From Fundidesulfovibrio magnetotacticus (GTDB lineage: Bacteria; Desulfobacterota; Desulfovibrionia; Desulfovibrionales; Desulfovibrionaceae): 64,000 bases of DNA. Below are positions 8,187 to 16,807 of the stretch, piece by piece. The notes beneath the pieces are model-generated. The model had not been told where the DNA came from. It did not search any database and saw only the letters and a list, made by a program, of their open reading frames with translations. A program made the position numbers and the translations under genes. Position 1 is the stretch's first letter; each line of letters starts with the position of its first letter. The stretch is from contig NZ_BLTE01000002.1 in the NCBI RefSeq assembly GCF_013019105.1, forward strand, positions 246,496-310,495. The letters run 5' to 3'.

Positions 8187-9397
8187 GGCGCGCACCCCTG
8201 TTCCAGGTGCGCCCGGCACGCTTCACGCCACCTGGCGATCCGCTCGCGCTCGAATCCCGGATGGGCCTGGGCGTCGTCCAGGGGCTTGCGTGCATAGTCC
8301 TGATGCAGCACCACCAGTTCGTGGTCCAGCGCGTTGGCCGCGTAGACGGCCAGGGCGGGGCTCATGGCGCCCTGGTCGAGCCCGGCCGCGTCGTGGTGGC
8401 GCAGGACGGCCTTGATCTGCCCGCGGTCGAAGCCCCACAGGCCCATGAGGTAGGCCCCCGCCTCGGCATGCGTGGCCCCGAACACCGCGCGCTCGGCCTC
8501 GTGGACCGCGAGCCCCTCGGAGCGCACCAGGTCAAGGGCGCGGGCGTATTCGCCGGGCAGGCCGCAGGCCATGGGGAGCTTGCCCATGTCGTGCACCACA
8601 CCCGCGATGAAGGCTTCGTCGCCCAGTTCGTTGCCCGCCCCCTCGCAGGCCGCGAGCGCCTTGGCGAAGCAGGCCGTCCGGAGGCTGTGCTCCCAGAGGC
8701 CGTGCACGGAGAAATCCGGCATGCGCTGCGCATCCATGGACTCGAAGAGGTTGACTCCCAGAACGAGCGCCCGGATGGTCTGGCCGCCCAGCAGGTTCAC
8801 GGCGTGGTGGATGCTGGAGACGCGGGTGGGCAGGCCAAAGAAGGCCGAATTCACCAGGCGCAGTATGGAGGCGCACATGGCCACGTCCTGGCTGACGATG
8901 TCGCCCACCTCCTTGAGGGTGGTGTTCTCGTCCTGGAGGATTTCCACCAGGCGTCCGTAGAGGCTTGGCACGGCGGGCAGGCTGGTGAGGCTGGCCACCA
9001 CGGACTTGAGGGCCCCGGGCTCCAGCACCCCGCTCAGGCCCAGGGCGCGGTCCACGGCCTGGATCAGGTCCACGGGGCGGCAGGGCTTGCTCAGGTATTG
9101 GTGGGCCAGCTTGACGGTCTTGAGCACGCTCTGTTCGTCGGAATAGCCCGAGAGGATGATGCGCACCACGTCGGGATGGCGGCGCTGCACCTCCGCCAGG
9201 AGCTGCGCGCCGTCGAGCCCGGGCATGCGCATGTCGCTCACCACCACGTCGTGGCGCTCGCGCTCCAGCACGGCCAGGGCCTCGCGGCCGCCCAGGGCGA
9301 AGGTCATGTCCCATTTGGCGCGCAGGGGCCGCAGGCTCAGGCGCAGGCTGTCCAGGATGTTGGGCTCGTCGTCCACGAAGAGGATCTTTGGTTTCAT
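8183..9397 (-). CDS. Response regulator with HDOD output domain
   Basis: The 404-residue cytoplasmic protein has an N-terminal receiver (D9/D10, phospho-Asp55 in VSDMRMPG, Lys in LSKPCRP) and a C-terminal HDOD domain (about 150-360; SLPAVPSLYGRL, SILRLVNSAFFG, VVHDMGKLP). HDOD proteins are usually non-catalytic scaffolds in two-component or c-di-GMP signalling, although this copy keeps an HD pair in VVHDMGK. It lies 26 nt downstream of the histidine kinase and overlaps the next gene by 4 nt. Its probable phosphodonor is that kinase. Confidence 0.9.
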   Translation of the reverse strand: MKPKILFVDDEPNILDSLRLSLRPLRAKWDMTFALGGREALAVLERERHDVVVSDMRMPGLDGAQLLAEVQRRHPDVVRIILSGYSDEQSVLKTVKLAHQYLSKPCRPVDLIQAVDRALGLSGVLEPGALKSVVASLTSLPAVPSLYGRLVEILQDENTTLKEVGDIVSQDVAMCASILRLVNSAFFGLPTRVSSIHHAVNLLGGQTIRALVLGVNLFESMDAQRMPDFSVHGLWEHSLRTACFAKALAACEGAGNELGDEAFIAGVVHDMGKLPMACGLPGEYARALDLVRSEGLAVHEAERAVFGATHAEAGAYLMGLWGFDRGQIKAVLRHHDAAGLDQGAMSPALAVYAANALDHELVVLHQDYARKPLDDAQAHPGFERERIARWREACRAHLEQGCAP

Positions 9398-9423
9398 GGC
9401 TGTGTGTCGGCGTCTTTCCAGGT

Positions 9424-12054
9424 TCACCCGCCGAGGGGGAGCGCGATGAAGAACGTGGTTCCCTTGCCGGGTTCGGATTCGAAGCGGATGGTCCCGCCGT
9501 GCTTGTTCACCACGATGTCGTGGGCGATGGCAAGCCCCTGCCCCGTACCCTTGCCCACTTCCTTGGTGGTGAAGAAAAGGTTGAACACCCGTTCCCCCAC
9601 GGACTCGGGGATGCCCGGACCGGTGTCCTGGACGCTGACGACGGCCTTGTCCCCTACGCGGCGCGTGCGCACGGTGATGAGACCCTTTTCCCCCGTGTTC
9701 CCGACGCTCTCCCCGATGGCGTGGGCGGCGTTGACGATGACGTTGAGCAGCACCTGGCTGATGTCTCCCGCCAGGCAGGGCGTCTCGCCCAGGTCCGGGT
9801 CGAAATCGGTGATCACGTCGGCAACGTATTTCCATTCGTTGCGCGAAATCACAAGGGTGTTCTCGATGGCCTGGGCAAGATCGACGGGTTTTTTCAGGTC
9901 GCCGCCCGAATAGGAGAAGCGCTTCATGGCCGAGACGATGGAGCTGATGCGCCCCAGGCCGTCGAAAATCCTGGCGAAGGTGCGCGGGGTCTCCTCGGCC
10001 AGAAAATCGTCGTCCATGTCCTCCAGCTGGCGGGCGGCCAGCGCCGGGCCCCGGGCGGCGGCCAGGCCGGGTTCGTCGCGCAGGCGGCGGGCCAGGGCCG
10101 AGAGTCGCTGGTAGTCCGCGAAGGCGTCCTGGAGGAAGCTCACGGAATCGCCCACATACTGGGCAGGCGTGTTGATCTCGTGGGCGATTCCCGCCGCCAG
10201 CTGGCCGATGGCCTCCAGCTTGGCGGCCTGGGCCAGCTGGGCCTCCAGGAACTGGATGTCGGTCACGTCCTCGGCCAGAAGCAGGTAGCCTGCCGCGTCC
10301 GCGCCGTCGGCGGCCAGGGGGCTCACGGTGACCACCAGGAAGCCGTCGCCGCCCTCGGCGCGCTCATACCAGACGCTGCTGGCCTTGGCCGTGCGCCCCG
10401 TGCGCCTGCACTCCTCCACGGGCTTGAAGGCGGCGGCCCAGTCCCAGGGCAGGGGCAGCGCCGTGAAGGGACGGCCCAGGGCCTCCGCGGCAGGCAGCTG
10501 GAACGCGTTGGCCGCCGCCGTGTTCCAGCGCAAGACGCGCCCTTGGGCGTCCACGCCCGCCAGCACCGCCGAAACGGCCTCCAGGATGAGGCTGATCTCC
10601 CTGTGGGCCTTCTCGCGCTCGCGCATTTCGTCCTGGAGCTTGGCGTTGGCCACGGCCAGCTCCCCGGTGCGCAGGCGCACGCGCTCCTCCACCAGCTCCT
10701 TGGCTTCGCGAAGCTCGCTCTCGATGCGCTTGCGCTCGGTGATGTCGAATCCCAGGCCGATGAGCCCGCCCAGCGCCCCGTCGGAGTGGCGCAGCGCCAG
10801 TTTGCGCGTGGAGACGCTCACCATGCGGCCGTTGTCGGGAATGGTCTCCTCGGTCTCCAGGAAGTCACGCCGCCCGGAGAGGAGCAGCCGGTCGTCGCGC
10901 ATGTAGCCCTGGGCGATCTCGGGCGGGAAGATTTCGTCGTCGCGCCTTCCTGCCAGCTCCTCCAGGGGGATGCCCACGGCCCGGCAGAAGGCTGCGTTGG
11001 CCCCCACGTAGCGCCCTCCGGCGTCCTTGGTGAAGGCGTAGCCGGGCAGGCCGTCGAAGAGGGCGTCGAACTCCTCCATGCGCCGCACGATCTCGCGCTC
11101 GGCCAGGGCCTTTTCTTCCAGCCGGGCCTCCACGGCGGCGCGCTCCAGGCGCACCTTCACCAGCAGGCCCGAACCCGTGAGCAGCAAAAGGCTCGCCAGC
11201 CCGGCGAACAGCGTGAGCGGCCACGCGGACTGCACCTGCAGGGACGCCTGGGACACCGTGGAGAAAAACGTGAGCGGCGTGCCCTCCACCTCGGCCGCCA
11301 CGCCGAGCCGCCCCGCCGCGCCTTTGGCCTGGATGGCCGTCACCTGGGACTCGCCCGACTTGAGGGCCTCCGGGTACGCCACGTCCTGGCCTCCGGCGCA
11401 GACCACCTCGCGCTGCTCGAAGGCCAGGCAGTAGCGGGGCGGGTCGCTGGCCCGGGGGGCCAGGAACTCGCCCAGCACCACGTCCAGGGAGAGCCGCGCG
11501 GCCAGCGTGCCGGCGTCGCGCCCGGCCACGGCCACGGTCCGCCTCAGCAGGATCTCCCGGGCCGCGCCCTGCGGCCCGGGCGCGAGGCTCCAGGACATGC
11601 CGCCGCGCTCCACGGCGTCCTCCGCGCCGAAGCGAGGCCCATCCCCCGCGCCCGGCGGATCCCGACCCCTGTCCGCGGCGGCCACCACGCGACCCTTGTC
11701 GTCCAGCAGGGCGATGCAGGTGAAGACCGGGCGGCCCCCCAGACGCTTGTCGGCCAGCGTCTTGGCGAACTGGGATTCCACCTGCCGCGCGCTCTCCAGG
11801 AGGCCGTAGCTTGCGGACATGCCCATGGCCACGTTGCCGAAGTAGGCGAGCACGGCGGGGCTCTCGGCCAGGAGGTCCATGTCGTTGCGGCGTTCGGTGA
11901 AGAAGTATTCCAGGCTGGAGGCCCGGTTGAGGGCGTCCTGCCGGAACAGCTCCACGGCAAGGGCCTGGCGTTTGAGGTTGCTGCGGTGGGCGGTCCAGAG
12001 CAGGGCGCACAGGATCGCCAGGAGCAGCGCCGCCAGCAGGGCGGGCAGCGCCAT
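9424..12054 (-). CDS. Membrane sensor histidine kinase with two PAS domains
   Basis: The 876-residue protein begins with a transmembrane helix (LPALLAALLLAILCALLW), a periplasmic region of about 270 residues (Cache-like by size, not proven) and a second helix (LFAGLASLLLLTGSGLLV). A PAS domain (FDALFDGLPGYAFTKD to DITERKRIE), a coiled coil and a second PAS follow. The kinase core has His625 in AGIAHEINTP and a HATPase domain (NVIVNAAHAIGES, DTGPGIPE, GTGQGLAIAHDIV). ATG 12054 is preceded by GGGAGG; an in-frame TTG at 12150 would overlap the upstream gene. It is the likely phosphodonor for the HDOD regulator. Confidence 0.9.
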   Translation of the reverse strand: MALPALLAALLLAILCALLWTAHRSNLKRQALAVELFRQDALNRASSLEYFFTERRNDMDLLAESPAVLAYFGNVAMGMSASYGLLESARQVESQFAKTLADKRLGGRPVFTCIALLDDKGRVVAAADRGRDPPGAGDGPRFGAEDAVERGGMSWSLAPGPQGAAREILLRRTVAVAGRDAGTLAARLSLDVVLGEFLAPRASDPPRYCLAFEQREVVCAGGQDVAYPEALKSGESQVTAIQAKGAAGRLGVAAEVEGTPLTFFSTVSQASLQVQSAWPLTLFAGLASLLLLTGSGLLVKVRLERAAVEARLEEKALAEREIVRRMEEFDALFDGLPGYAFTKDAGGRYVGANAAFCRAVGIPLEELAGRRDDEIFPPEIAQGYMRDDRLLLSGRRDFLETEETIPDNGRMVSVSTRKLALRHSDGALGGLIGLGFDITERKRIESELREAKELVEERVRLRTGELAVANAKLQDEMREREKAHREISLILEAVSAVLAGVDAQGRVLRWNTAAANAFQLPAAEALGRPFTALPLPWDWAAAFKPVEECRRTGRTAKASSVWYERAEGGDGFLVVTVSPLAADGADAAGYLLLAEDVTDIQFLEAQLAQAAKLEAIGQLAAGIAHEINTPAQYVGDSVSFLQDAFADYQRLSALARRLRDEPGLAAARGPALAARQLEDMDDDFLAEETPRTFARIFDGLGRISSIVSAMKRFSYSGGDLKKPVDLAQAIENTLVISRNEWKYVADVITDFDPDLGETPCLAGDISQVLLNVIVNAAHAIGESVGNTGEKGLITVRTRRVGDKAVVSVQDTGPGIPESVGERVFNLFFTTKEVGKGTGQGLAIAHDIVVNKHGGTIRFESEPGKGTTFFIALPLGG

Positions 12055-12112
12055 CAGGCGCAGCCCTCCCGGCGACCCGGCGAAGGCCGCTGGGTCGCCG
12101 GACGCCGCCCCC

Positions 12113-12997
12113 TTAGCCGGGGAAGAACCTGGGGAAGTAGCGCGGCGCAAGGGGGTAGTAGCGTTCCACCAGGGCCATGTAGCGCCCCGTGCGGACGTAT
12201 TGCTCGAAAAAGCGCGCGAACTCAGCGCGCAGGGCGGGCTGGTCCTTGCGGAAGCCCACGGCCATCTGCTGCTCTTCGGACATGGGACCGATCACCTTGA
12301 TCCGGCCCGGGAACTTCTGGAGCGCCACCATCACGTCGGGCACGTCCAGCAGGGTGGTGTCGGCCTCGCCCACGATCACCGCCGGGGCCAGGTCGTTGAG
12401 GGAACCGGTGAACTCCTTGGCCTGCACGCCCAGGGGGGCCAGGTCGAAGAGCCTGGGGTCCAGGCAGGTGCCGCTCTTGGTGAGGGTGGTGCGGCTCATG
12501 AGCTTCTCGCGGGTGCGCCGGATGTCCTCGCGGACCTCGCCCGTGGGGGCGATGGGCGCAAGCGCCGAGTCCGCGCGCACCACCAGCCAGACCTGGGTGG
12601 GGAACACCGGGGCGGAGAAGTCCAGGAGCTTTTCGCGCCAGGGCAGCACGGTGAGCCCCGAGGCCAGCACGTCGCCCCTGGTTTCGGCGGGCCCTTCGAG
12701 GGTCACGTCGGCTCCGTCGGTGGTGAAGCGCCGTCCCACGAGGTCCTGGATGGCCGTGGGCCAGTCGGTGGCCACGTATTCGTAACCCACGCCCAGGTGT
12801 GCCGCAAAATCGCGCATGAGCTCCACGTCGAAGCCGTCGCCGTTGCCCGTGACGAAGGCCGCGTAGGGCACTCCCAGGTGGCGCAGCACGCCTTGCGCGC
12901 GGATCTCGTCCAGGTCCCTGGCGGAGGCCCGGGTCTCGGTCAGGCACGACAGCGCAAGCAGCGCGAGAAACGTCAGCGTACGAATGCAGGTCGCCAT
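12113..12997 (-). CDS. Periplasmic solute-binding protein (SBP_bac_3-like), orphan
   Basis: The 294-residue protein has a signal peptide (TLTFLALLALSCLTETRASA) and the fold signature of amino-acid-type binding proteins: VLRHLGVPYAAF, GFDVELMRDFAAHLG, a 'trap' segment VLPWREKLLDFS and a C-terminal RTGRYMALVERYYP helix. A strong AGGAGG lies before the ATG. No permease or ATPase gene is next to it. It is instead the first gene of a sensory operon, so it may present a ligand to the kinase downstream rather than feed a transporter. Confidence 0.85.
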   Translation of the reverse strand: MATCIRTLTFLALLALSCLTETRASARDLDEIRAQGVLRHLGVPYAAFVTGNGDGFDVELMRDFAAHLGVGYEYVATDWPTAIQDLVGRRFTTDGADVTLEGPAETRGDVLASGLTVLPWREKLLDFSAPVFPTQVWLVVRADSALAPIAPTGEVREDIRRTREKLMSRTTLTKSGTCLDPRLFDLAPLGVQAKEFTGSLNDLAPAVIVGEADTTLLDVPDVMVALQKFPGRIKVIGPMSEEQQMAVGFRKDQPALRAEFARFFEQYVRTGRYMALVERYYPLAPRYFPRFFPG

Positions 12998-13364
12998 GGG
13001 ACTCCCTCCTTGTCGCTTGGCGGCTCCCCTGATGAAGCCCTGGTACTCCTGTCGCCGTCGATGTTCAACCGGAACGGGCGCAACGCGTGCCGGACTTCAT
13101 GCAGTCGGCCTGTTGTTCCACGTCTGCTCGGACGACATTCGGGCGCGCTGGGCCACGACCCGGCAACGGGAGCGGGCGCAGGTCCGGCCATCCGGGTCCG
13201 GAATTGAAGTTGCCGGGCGCTTCGCGGCATCGGCGCGGGGGGAGGCCGCCGCATGTCCCTACAGATAACCTCTCGCGCAGTGGACACAACGGCCAGGAGT
13301 GGGCTAGGAATACGGAAAAATCACGGTGGACGCTGTGCCGTGCGGGCGGTCGCCGACCACTACC
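12998..13364. other. Divergent intergenic region with possible promoter
   Basis: This 367-nt spacer separates the minus-strand sensory operon from the plus-strand LuxR regulator. On the plus strand TGGACA (13281-13286), an 18-nt spacer and TAGGAA (13305-13310) resemble a weak sigma-70 promoter for the 13365 gene. No terminator, RNA gene or repeat was seen. Confidence 0.3.
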
Positions 13365-14039
13365 ATGAACGACCTCGTGCTCATCGTCGACGACGAGCCC
13401 CATGTGCTCGACGCCCTTAAGACCGCCCTGCGCGGACGCTTCAGCGTGCACACGGCCCTGGGGCCGCAGGAGGGGCTGGACAGGGTGCGCTCGGGCGAGC
13501 CCTACGCCGTGGTGATCTCGGACCTCAAAATGCCCGGAATGGACGGCATCGCTTTCCTGGCCAGCGTCCGCGAGCTGTCGCCCGGCGCCACGCGCATCAT
13601 GCTCACCGGCCACGGCGACATGGACGCGGCCATGAAGGCCGTGAACAGTGGCGGGGTGTTCCGCTTCTTCACCAAGCCCTGCCCGACGCCCGTGTTGGTC
13701 GAGGCCATCCGCGAGGGCATCGTCCGCCACCAGGAGCACGCCGCCATCCAGGCCCTGCGCCAGGAGCGCGACGCAGGCCAGGCCCCGGGCGGCAACGGCC
13801 AGGACGAACAGGCCTTCGAGGCGAGGCTCCTGGAAGCGGCGGGCGCGCAAAGCCTGGGCGCGAAAGAGCTGAAGATCGCGGCCATGATCCGCGACGGCCT
13901 CTCCACCAAGGAGATCGCCCTGCGCCTCCACCTGTCGTCGCGCACCGTGGAGACCTACCGCAACATGCTGCGCCGCAAGCTGGACCTGCTCAACAGGCCC
14001 GTGAACATGCAGCAATACCTCATCCGTCTCTCCCGCTGA
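13365..14039 (+). CDS. Receiver-LuxR-type response regulator
   Basis: The 224-residue protein combines a receiver (D9/D10, phospho-Asp53 in ISDLKMPG, Lys in FTKPCPTP) with a C-terminal GerE/LuxR helix-turn-helix (LSTKEIALRLHLSSRTVETY), and is predicted to bind DNA. ATG 13365 (MNDLVLIVDDE) is preferred over an upstream in-frame GTG at 13326. Its receiver closely resembles those of the HDOD and hybrid-kinase proteins next door (shared HGDMDAAMKAVN/CADLDSALKSIN region), which suggests local duplication and a common pathway. It lies opposite the sensory operon and is its likeliest transcriptional output. Confidence 0.9.
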   Translation: MNDLVLIVDDEPHVLDALKTALRGRFSVHTALGPQEGLDRVRSGEPYAVVISDLKMPGMDGIAFLASVRELSPGATRIMLTGHGDMDAAMKAVNSGGVFRFFTKPCPTPVLVEAIREGIVRHQEHAAIQALRQERDAGQAPGGNGQDEQAFEARLLEAAGAQSLGAKELKIAAMIRDGLSTKEIALRLHLSSRTVETYRNMLRRKLDLLNRPVNMQQYLIRLSR

Positions 14040-14133
14040 GCGGCCTTGCGCCGCGCGGCAGACAGCACGACACCGCTTCCGACAATTCGGAACCGCCTGG
14101 AGGCCGTGATCTGCTCATCTCTGCAACACGCTA

Positions 14134-15816
14134 TCACTGGACAACAAGTTTCAGAAGCTCCACAGTGTGCATCGGCCTCCCATACAAAAAGCCTTGCAAT
14201 CGATGAAATCCAAGATTTGCCAGCAATTCAGCCTGACACTGGGTCTCAACACCTTCAGCGGTGATTGTAAGACCCAGCTCATCCGCCAAGCGCACGATGG
14301 CCTTCAGGACGCCTTGCGAACGCTTGTCTCCAGACACTGATTGTGTGAACGTTTTATCAATTTTAAGCTCATCCAAATGTATGTTTTTTATGTACGAAAG
14401 AGAGGAAAAACCCGATCCGAAATCATCGAGAACGACTCTTACCATGAGCTTTTTCACATCGCTAAGCAGTGAATTTACGAACTCCATGTCGTCTATCATG
14501 ATGGATTCCGTAATTTCAAGCTTAAGCCTTTGCGGGTCAAGATTCGCACGCGACAATGCTCCGGAAATGTGGCTTTTGAAATCATCATTGAGCAATTGCA
14601 CGGTCGAAATATTCACGGAAACGGTCCACTGCTCGGGCCACTGACTGGCATCCTTGCAGGCCTGGTCCAGTATCCACCTTCCCACGGTGGCGATGTGCTG
14701 CGTTTCTTCCGCCAACGGAATAAACTCACCCGGGGATACGCTCCCAAGATTCCTGCTGTTCCAGCGCAAGAGCGCCTCGGCCCCTTTGATCGCCCCGGTC
14801 AACACATCGACTTGCGGCTGATAAACAAGAGAAAACTCATTGTTAGCGAGGGCTCCGTCGAGCGCCGCGATGATTTCAACCCGCCGTTTCTCTGCCCTGG
14901 CAACTGACTCATCGTAGACGACAACTTCAGCGCAACGCGTTCGAACAGCGTATAGCAGCGCCAATTCCGCACACTGCATGATCTGCTCTGCATTGCCAGT
15001 TCGACCATCATCAACAACTGCACCGGCATGCACGCCGACCTTCACATTGACATCTTTGATAACGACATTCGCTTGCAACACTCCCAGTATGTCTGAAGAC
15101 ATTTTGTGCATCGCAACTGCATCCGCAAACAACATGGCGAACGTATCGTGCCTGAACAACGACAAAAGACACACGTCCTGCCCTAGAAGCGGTTCGATCC
15201 TCTTGCTGAGGGCCTGGAGAACAGCCACCGCAAAGCGCGACCCGAGCACCAGGGAGATGTGGCGCATGTTCTCAACCTTGACCAGCAAAACGCCGCATGG
15301 GCCAGTTTCAAGCGCTTGGCCGGACACATATCCGGCCAAGCGGTTACGCAGATTGCGTTCGTTGGCGAGCCCAGTCGCTTCGTCGTGAGTGGCCAGGAAA
15401 GCGGCACGCTCCTCGGCCGCCTGGGCCTCGGCACATTTTCTCTCCAGGCTCAACCTGCCGTCCAGTATCGCATCCTTCTGGGTGCCGACCACCTTCTTGT
15501 ATTTGCCAATAATCGCCGTAACAAGAACCGTCGAGGCACATATCACAACGCCCGGAAGTACATTTTGGTCGCCTAGCATGAAGTACCGAGTAATCAGAAA
15601 GACAAACAGACAAGCGTTTGCCGCAAAGGAGACGACAAACCCCCAGAAAGAGCACAAAAGTGTGATCAACACAGATATGACGACCTGAAATTGAGCAACT
15701 ACCCCCGTATAAGGACTTGCGGACGACAACCCCCCCTGCATGGCAACCGAGGCAACAAACAATGCCAAATATGCAGCAAGCCTCATCTTGCCGGACACTG
15801 CTGCCACTTTAATCAC
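14134..15816 (-). CDS. Membrane GGDEF(degenerate)-EAL protein, probable cyclic-di-GMP phosphodiesterase
   Basis: The 560-residue protein has three or four N-terminal hydrophobic helices, a linker coiled coil, a GGDEF domain whose signature is replaced by FRHDTF, and an EAL domain with its key motifs intact (GAEALLRW, SVNIST, EITES, LDDFGSGFSSL, KIDKTF, EGVET). Phosphodiesterase activity without cyclase activity is predicted. GTG 15816 is taken as start because AAGGA lies 7 nt before it; ATG 15786 is an alternative. The gene is visibly richer in A/T and in rare codons than its neighbours, which points to recent acquisition. It sits just beyond the nif operon. Confidence 0.85.
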   Translation of the reverse strand: MIKVAAVSGKMRLAAYLALFVASVAMQGGLSSASPYTGVVAQFQVVISVLITLLCSFWGFVVSFAANACLFVFLITRYFMLGDQNVLPGVVICASTVLVTAIIGKYKKVVGTQKDAILDGRLSLERKCAEAQAAEERAAFLATHDEATGLANERNLRNRLAGYVSGQALETGPCGVLLVKVENMRHISLVLGSRFAVAVLQALSKRIEPLLGQDVCLLSLFRHDTFAMLFADAVAMHKMSSDILGVLQANVVIKDVNVKVGVHAGAVVDDGRTGNAEQIMQCAELALLYAVRTRCAEVVVYDESVARAEKRRVEIIAALDGALANNEFSLVYQPQVDVLTGAIKGAEALLRWNSRNLGSVSPGEFIPLAEETQHIATVGRWILDQACKDASQWPEQWTVSVNISTVQLLNDDFKSHISGALSRANLDPQRLKLEITESIMIDDMEFVNSLLSDVKKLMVRVVLDDFGSGFSSLSYIKNIHLDELKIDKTFTQSVSGDKRSQGVLKAIVRLADELGLTITAEGVETQCQAELLANLGFHRLQGFLYGRPMHTVELLKLVVQ

Positions 15817-16176
15817 AAAACAATCCTTGTTGAAGCTGATTCACCGATCATGGAGCCATCGAAGCCCAACCAACGAATTAGTATCCGGCCGCCTCTGCAT
15901 ACGAGCAGACTAATCAGACTCTTAGTATATTGACTACCCCAAGCATGGCGATTTTGCAAATGTTACGTACACCACGCCACGTACCCCAACCAACACAAGC
16001 CGACTCAAGCAACTGGAACCGCTGCTGCGTGACGCCCCATCCGGGCCTCGGTTTCGGGCCTTGCTCGGGATGCACTCGCCCCCTCCAATCCTTCGTCTTC
16101 AAAACTGGCGACGGCCGCCCGACCCCCTGCAGGATCGGACGGCCGCCGCACCGGACACGAGGCAGGCAGGAACGCT
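15817..16176. other. AT-richer intergenic region between the ferredoxin and EAL genes
   Basis: The 360-nt spacer has clearly lower GC in its first 150 nt, which must carry the promoter of the minus-strand EAL gene, although no confident -35/-10 pair stands out. Its other end holds the terminator of the ferredoxin gene. No gene or RNA was recognised. Confidence 0.4.
16101..16151 (-). terminator. Probable terminator of the nif/ferredoxin transcript
   Basis: On the minus strand a long stem of about 15 bp pairs GGCGGCCGTCCGAT with GTCGGGCGGCCGTC. Its few imperfections are mostly G-U wobbles on the minus-strand RNA but mismatches on the other strand, so the structure favours this direction. It is followed by CCAGTTTT. 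Confidence 0.5.
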
Positions 16177-16479
16177 TTAGAGCAGCAGGTCCTCGCAGGG
16201 CTGGCCGTTCTCCAGGGCGTCGAGGATCTCGTCCACCTTCTCCTCCGAGTCCACGTGGCCGTACCACCAGGCCTCGGGGTAGACGATCATCACCGGGCCG
16301 TCCTCGCACTGCTTCAGGCAGCCCGAGCCGGTGATCAGGACGTCCAGACCGCGATCCAGAATCTCCGTCTCCATGTACTGGAGCAGGCTGCCCCCCTGCT
16401 TGAAGCACACGCCCTTGGGCTCGCCCTTGGCGCGGAAGCTGTTGCAGACCAGTATGTGATGCTTCGGCTTGTTCACCAT
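16177..16479 (-). CDS. Thioredoxin-like [2Fe-2S] ferredoxin
   Basis: This 100-residue soluble electron carrier has cysteines at 12, 25, 54 and 58 (C-x12-C then GCLKQC), the cluster pattern of thioredoxin-fold 2Fe-2S ferredoxins. ATG 16479 is supported by AAGGAG 8 nt upstream; ATG 16503 would run into the hairpin block. It follows nifK in the same direction across a repeat region. In related diazotrophs a ferredoxin of this kind is placed with nif genes, so electron supply to nitrogenase or cofactor assembly is likely but inferred. Confidence 0.88.
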   Translation of the reverse strand: MVNKPKHHILVCNSFRAKGEPKGVCFKQGGSLLQYMETEILDRGLDVLITGSGCLKQCEDGPVMIVYPEAWWYGHVDSEEKVDEILDALENGQPCEDLLL

Positions 16480-16496
16480 CGCTGAAACTCCTTCGT

Positions 16497-16790
16497 GGTT
16501 CATGTTGGGGCTCCGCCCCAAACCCCGGCAGGGCTCCGCCCTGCACCCGCCGGGGGGAATGATTCCCCCCGGACCCCCTCGGTTGCTTCGCGTCGTGCTG
16601 CGTCACGGTTGATGGTGATGCCCGCGAAGCTCCTTAAAAGTTTTTGAAGGAGAGTCCAGAGAGGACGATCCTTCAGGATCGAAGGATCGGACGCCGCCTT
16701 GGCGGCGCCCGAAGGGCGAGGGCCAGGATGGCCCTCGTCCAACTTTTTTCAAAAAGTTTCCTCTCTGGCCGCCGGAGGCTCTTCTCTCCT
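16497..16790. repeat. Extragenic mosaic of stem-loops between nifK and the ferredoxin
   Basis: At least six near-perfect hairpins follow each other in under 300 nt. They are TTGGGGC/GCCCCAA, GCAGGGC/GCCCTGC, CCGGGGGGAAT/ATTCCCCCCGG, a GATCCTT/AAGGATC stem, GCCGCC/GGCGGC and CGAGGGCCA/TGGCCCTCG. An AACTTTTTT/AAAAAGTT element follows next to nifK. The CCGGGGGGA...CTTCGCGTCG module recurs near 63608. It may dampen or terminate read-through from nifK and stabilise its mRNA. Confidence 0.75.
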
Positions 16791-16807
16791 CTTCTTCTTT
16801 TCTGCTC

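Noticed and set aside
12054..12150. N-terminal extension of the PAS kinase to TTG 12150
   Set aside because: The extension overlaps the end of the binding-protein gene and is low complexity, while ATG 12054 has GGGAGG upstream and begins directly with the membrane helix.
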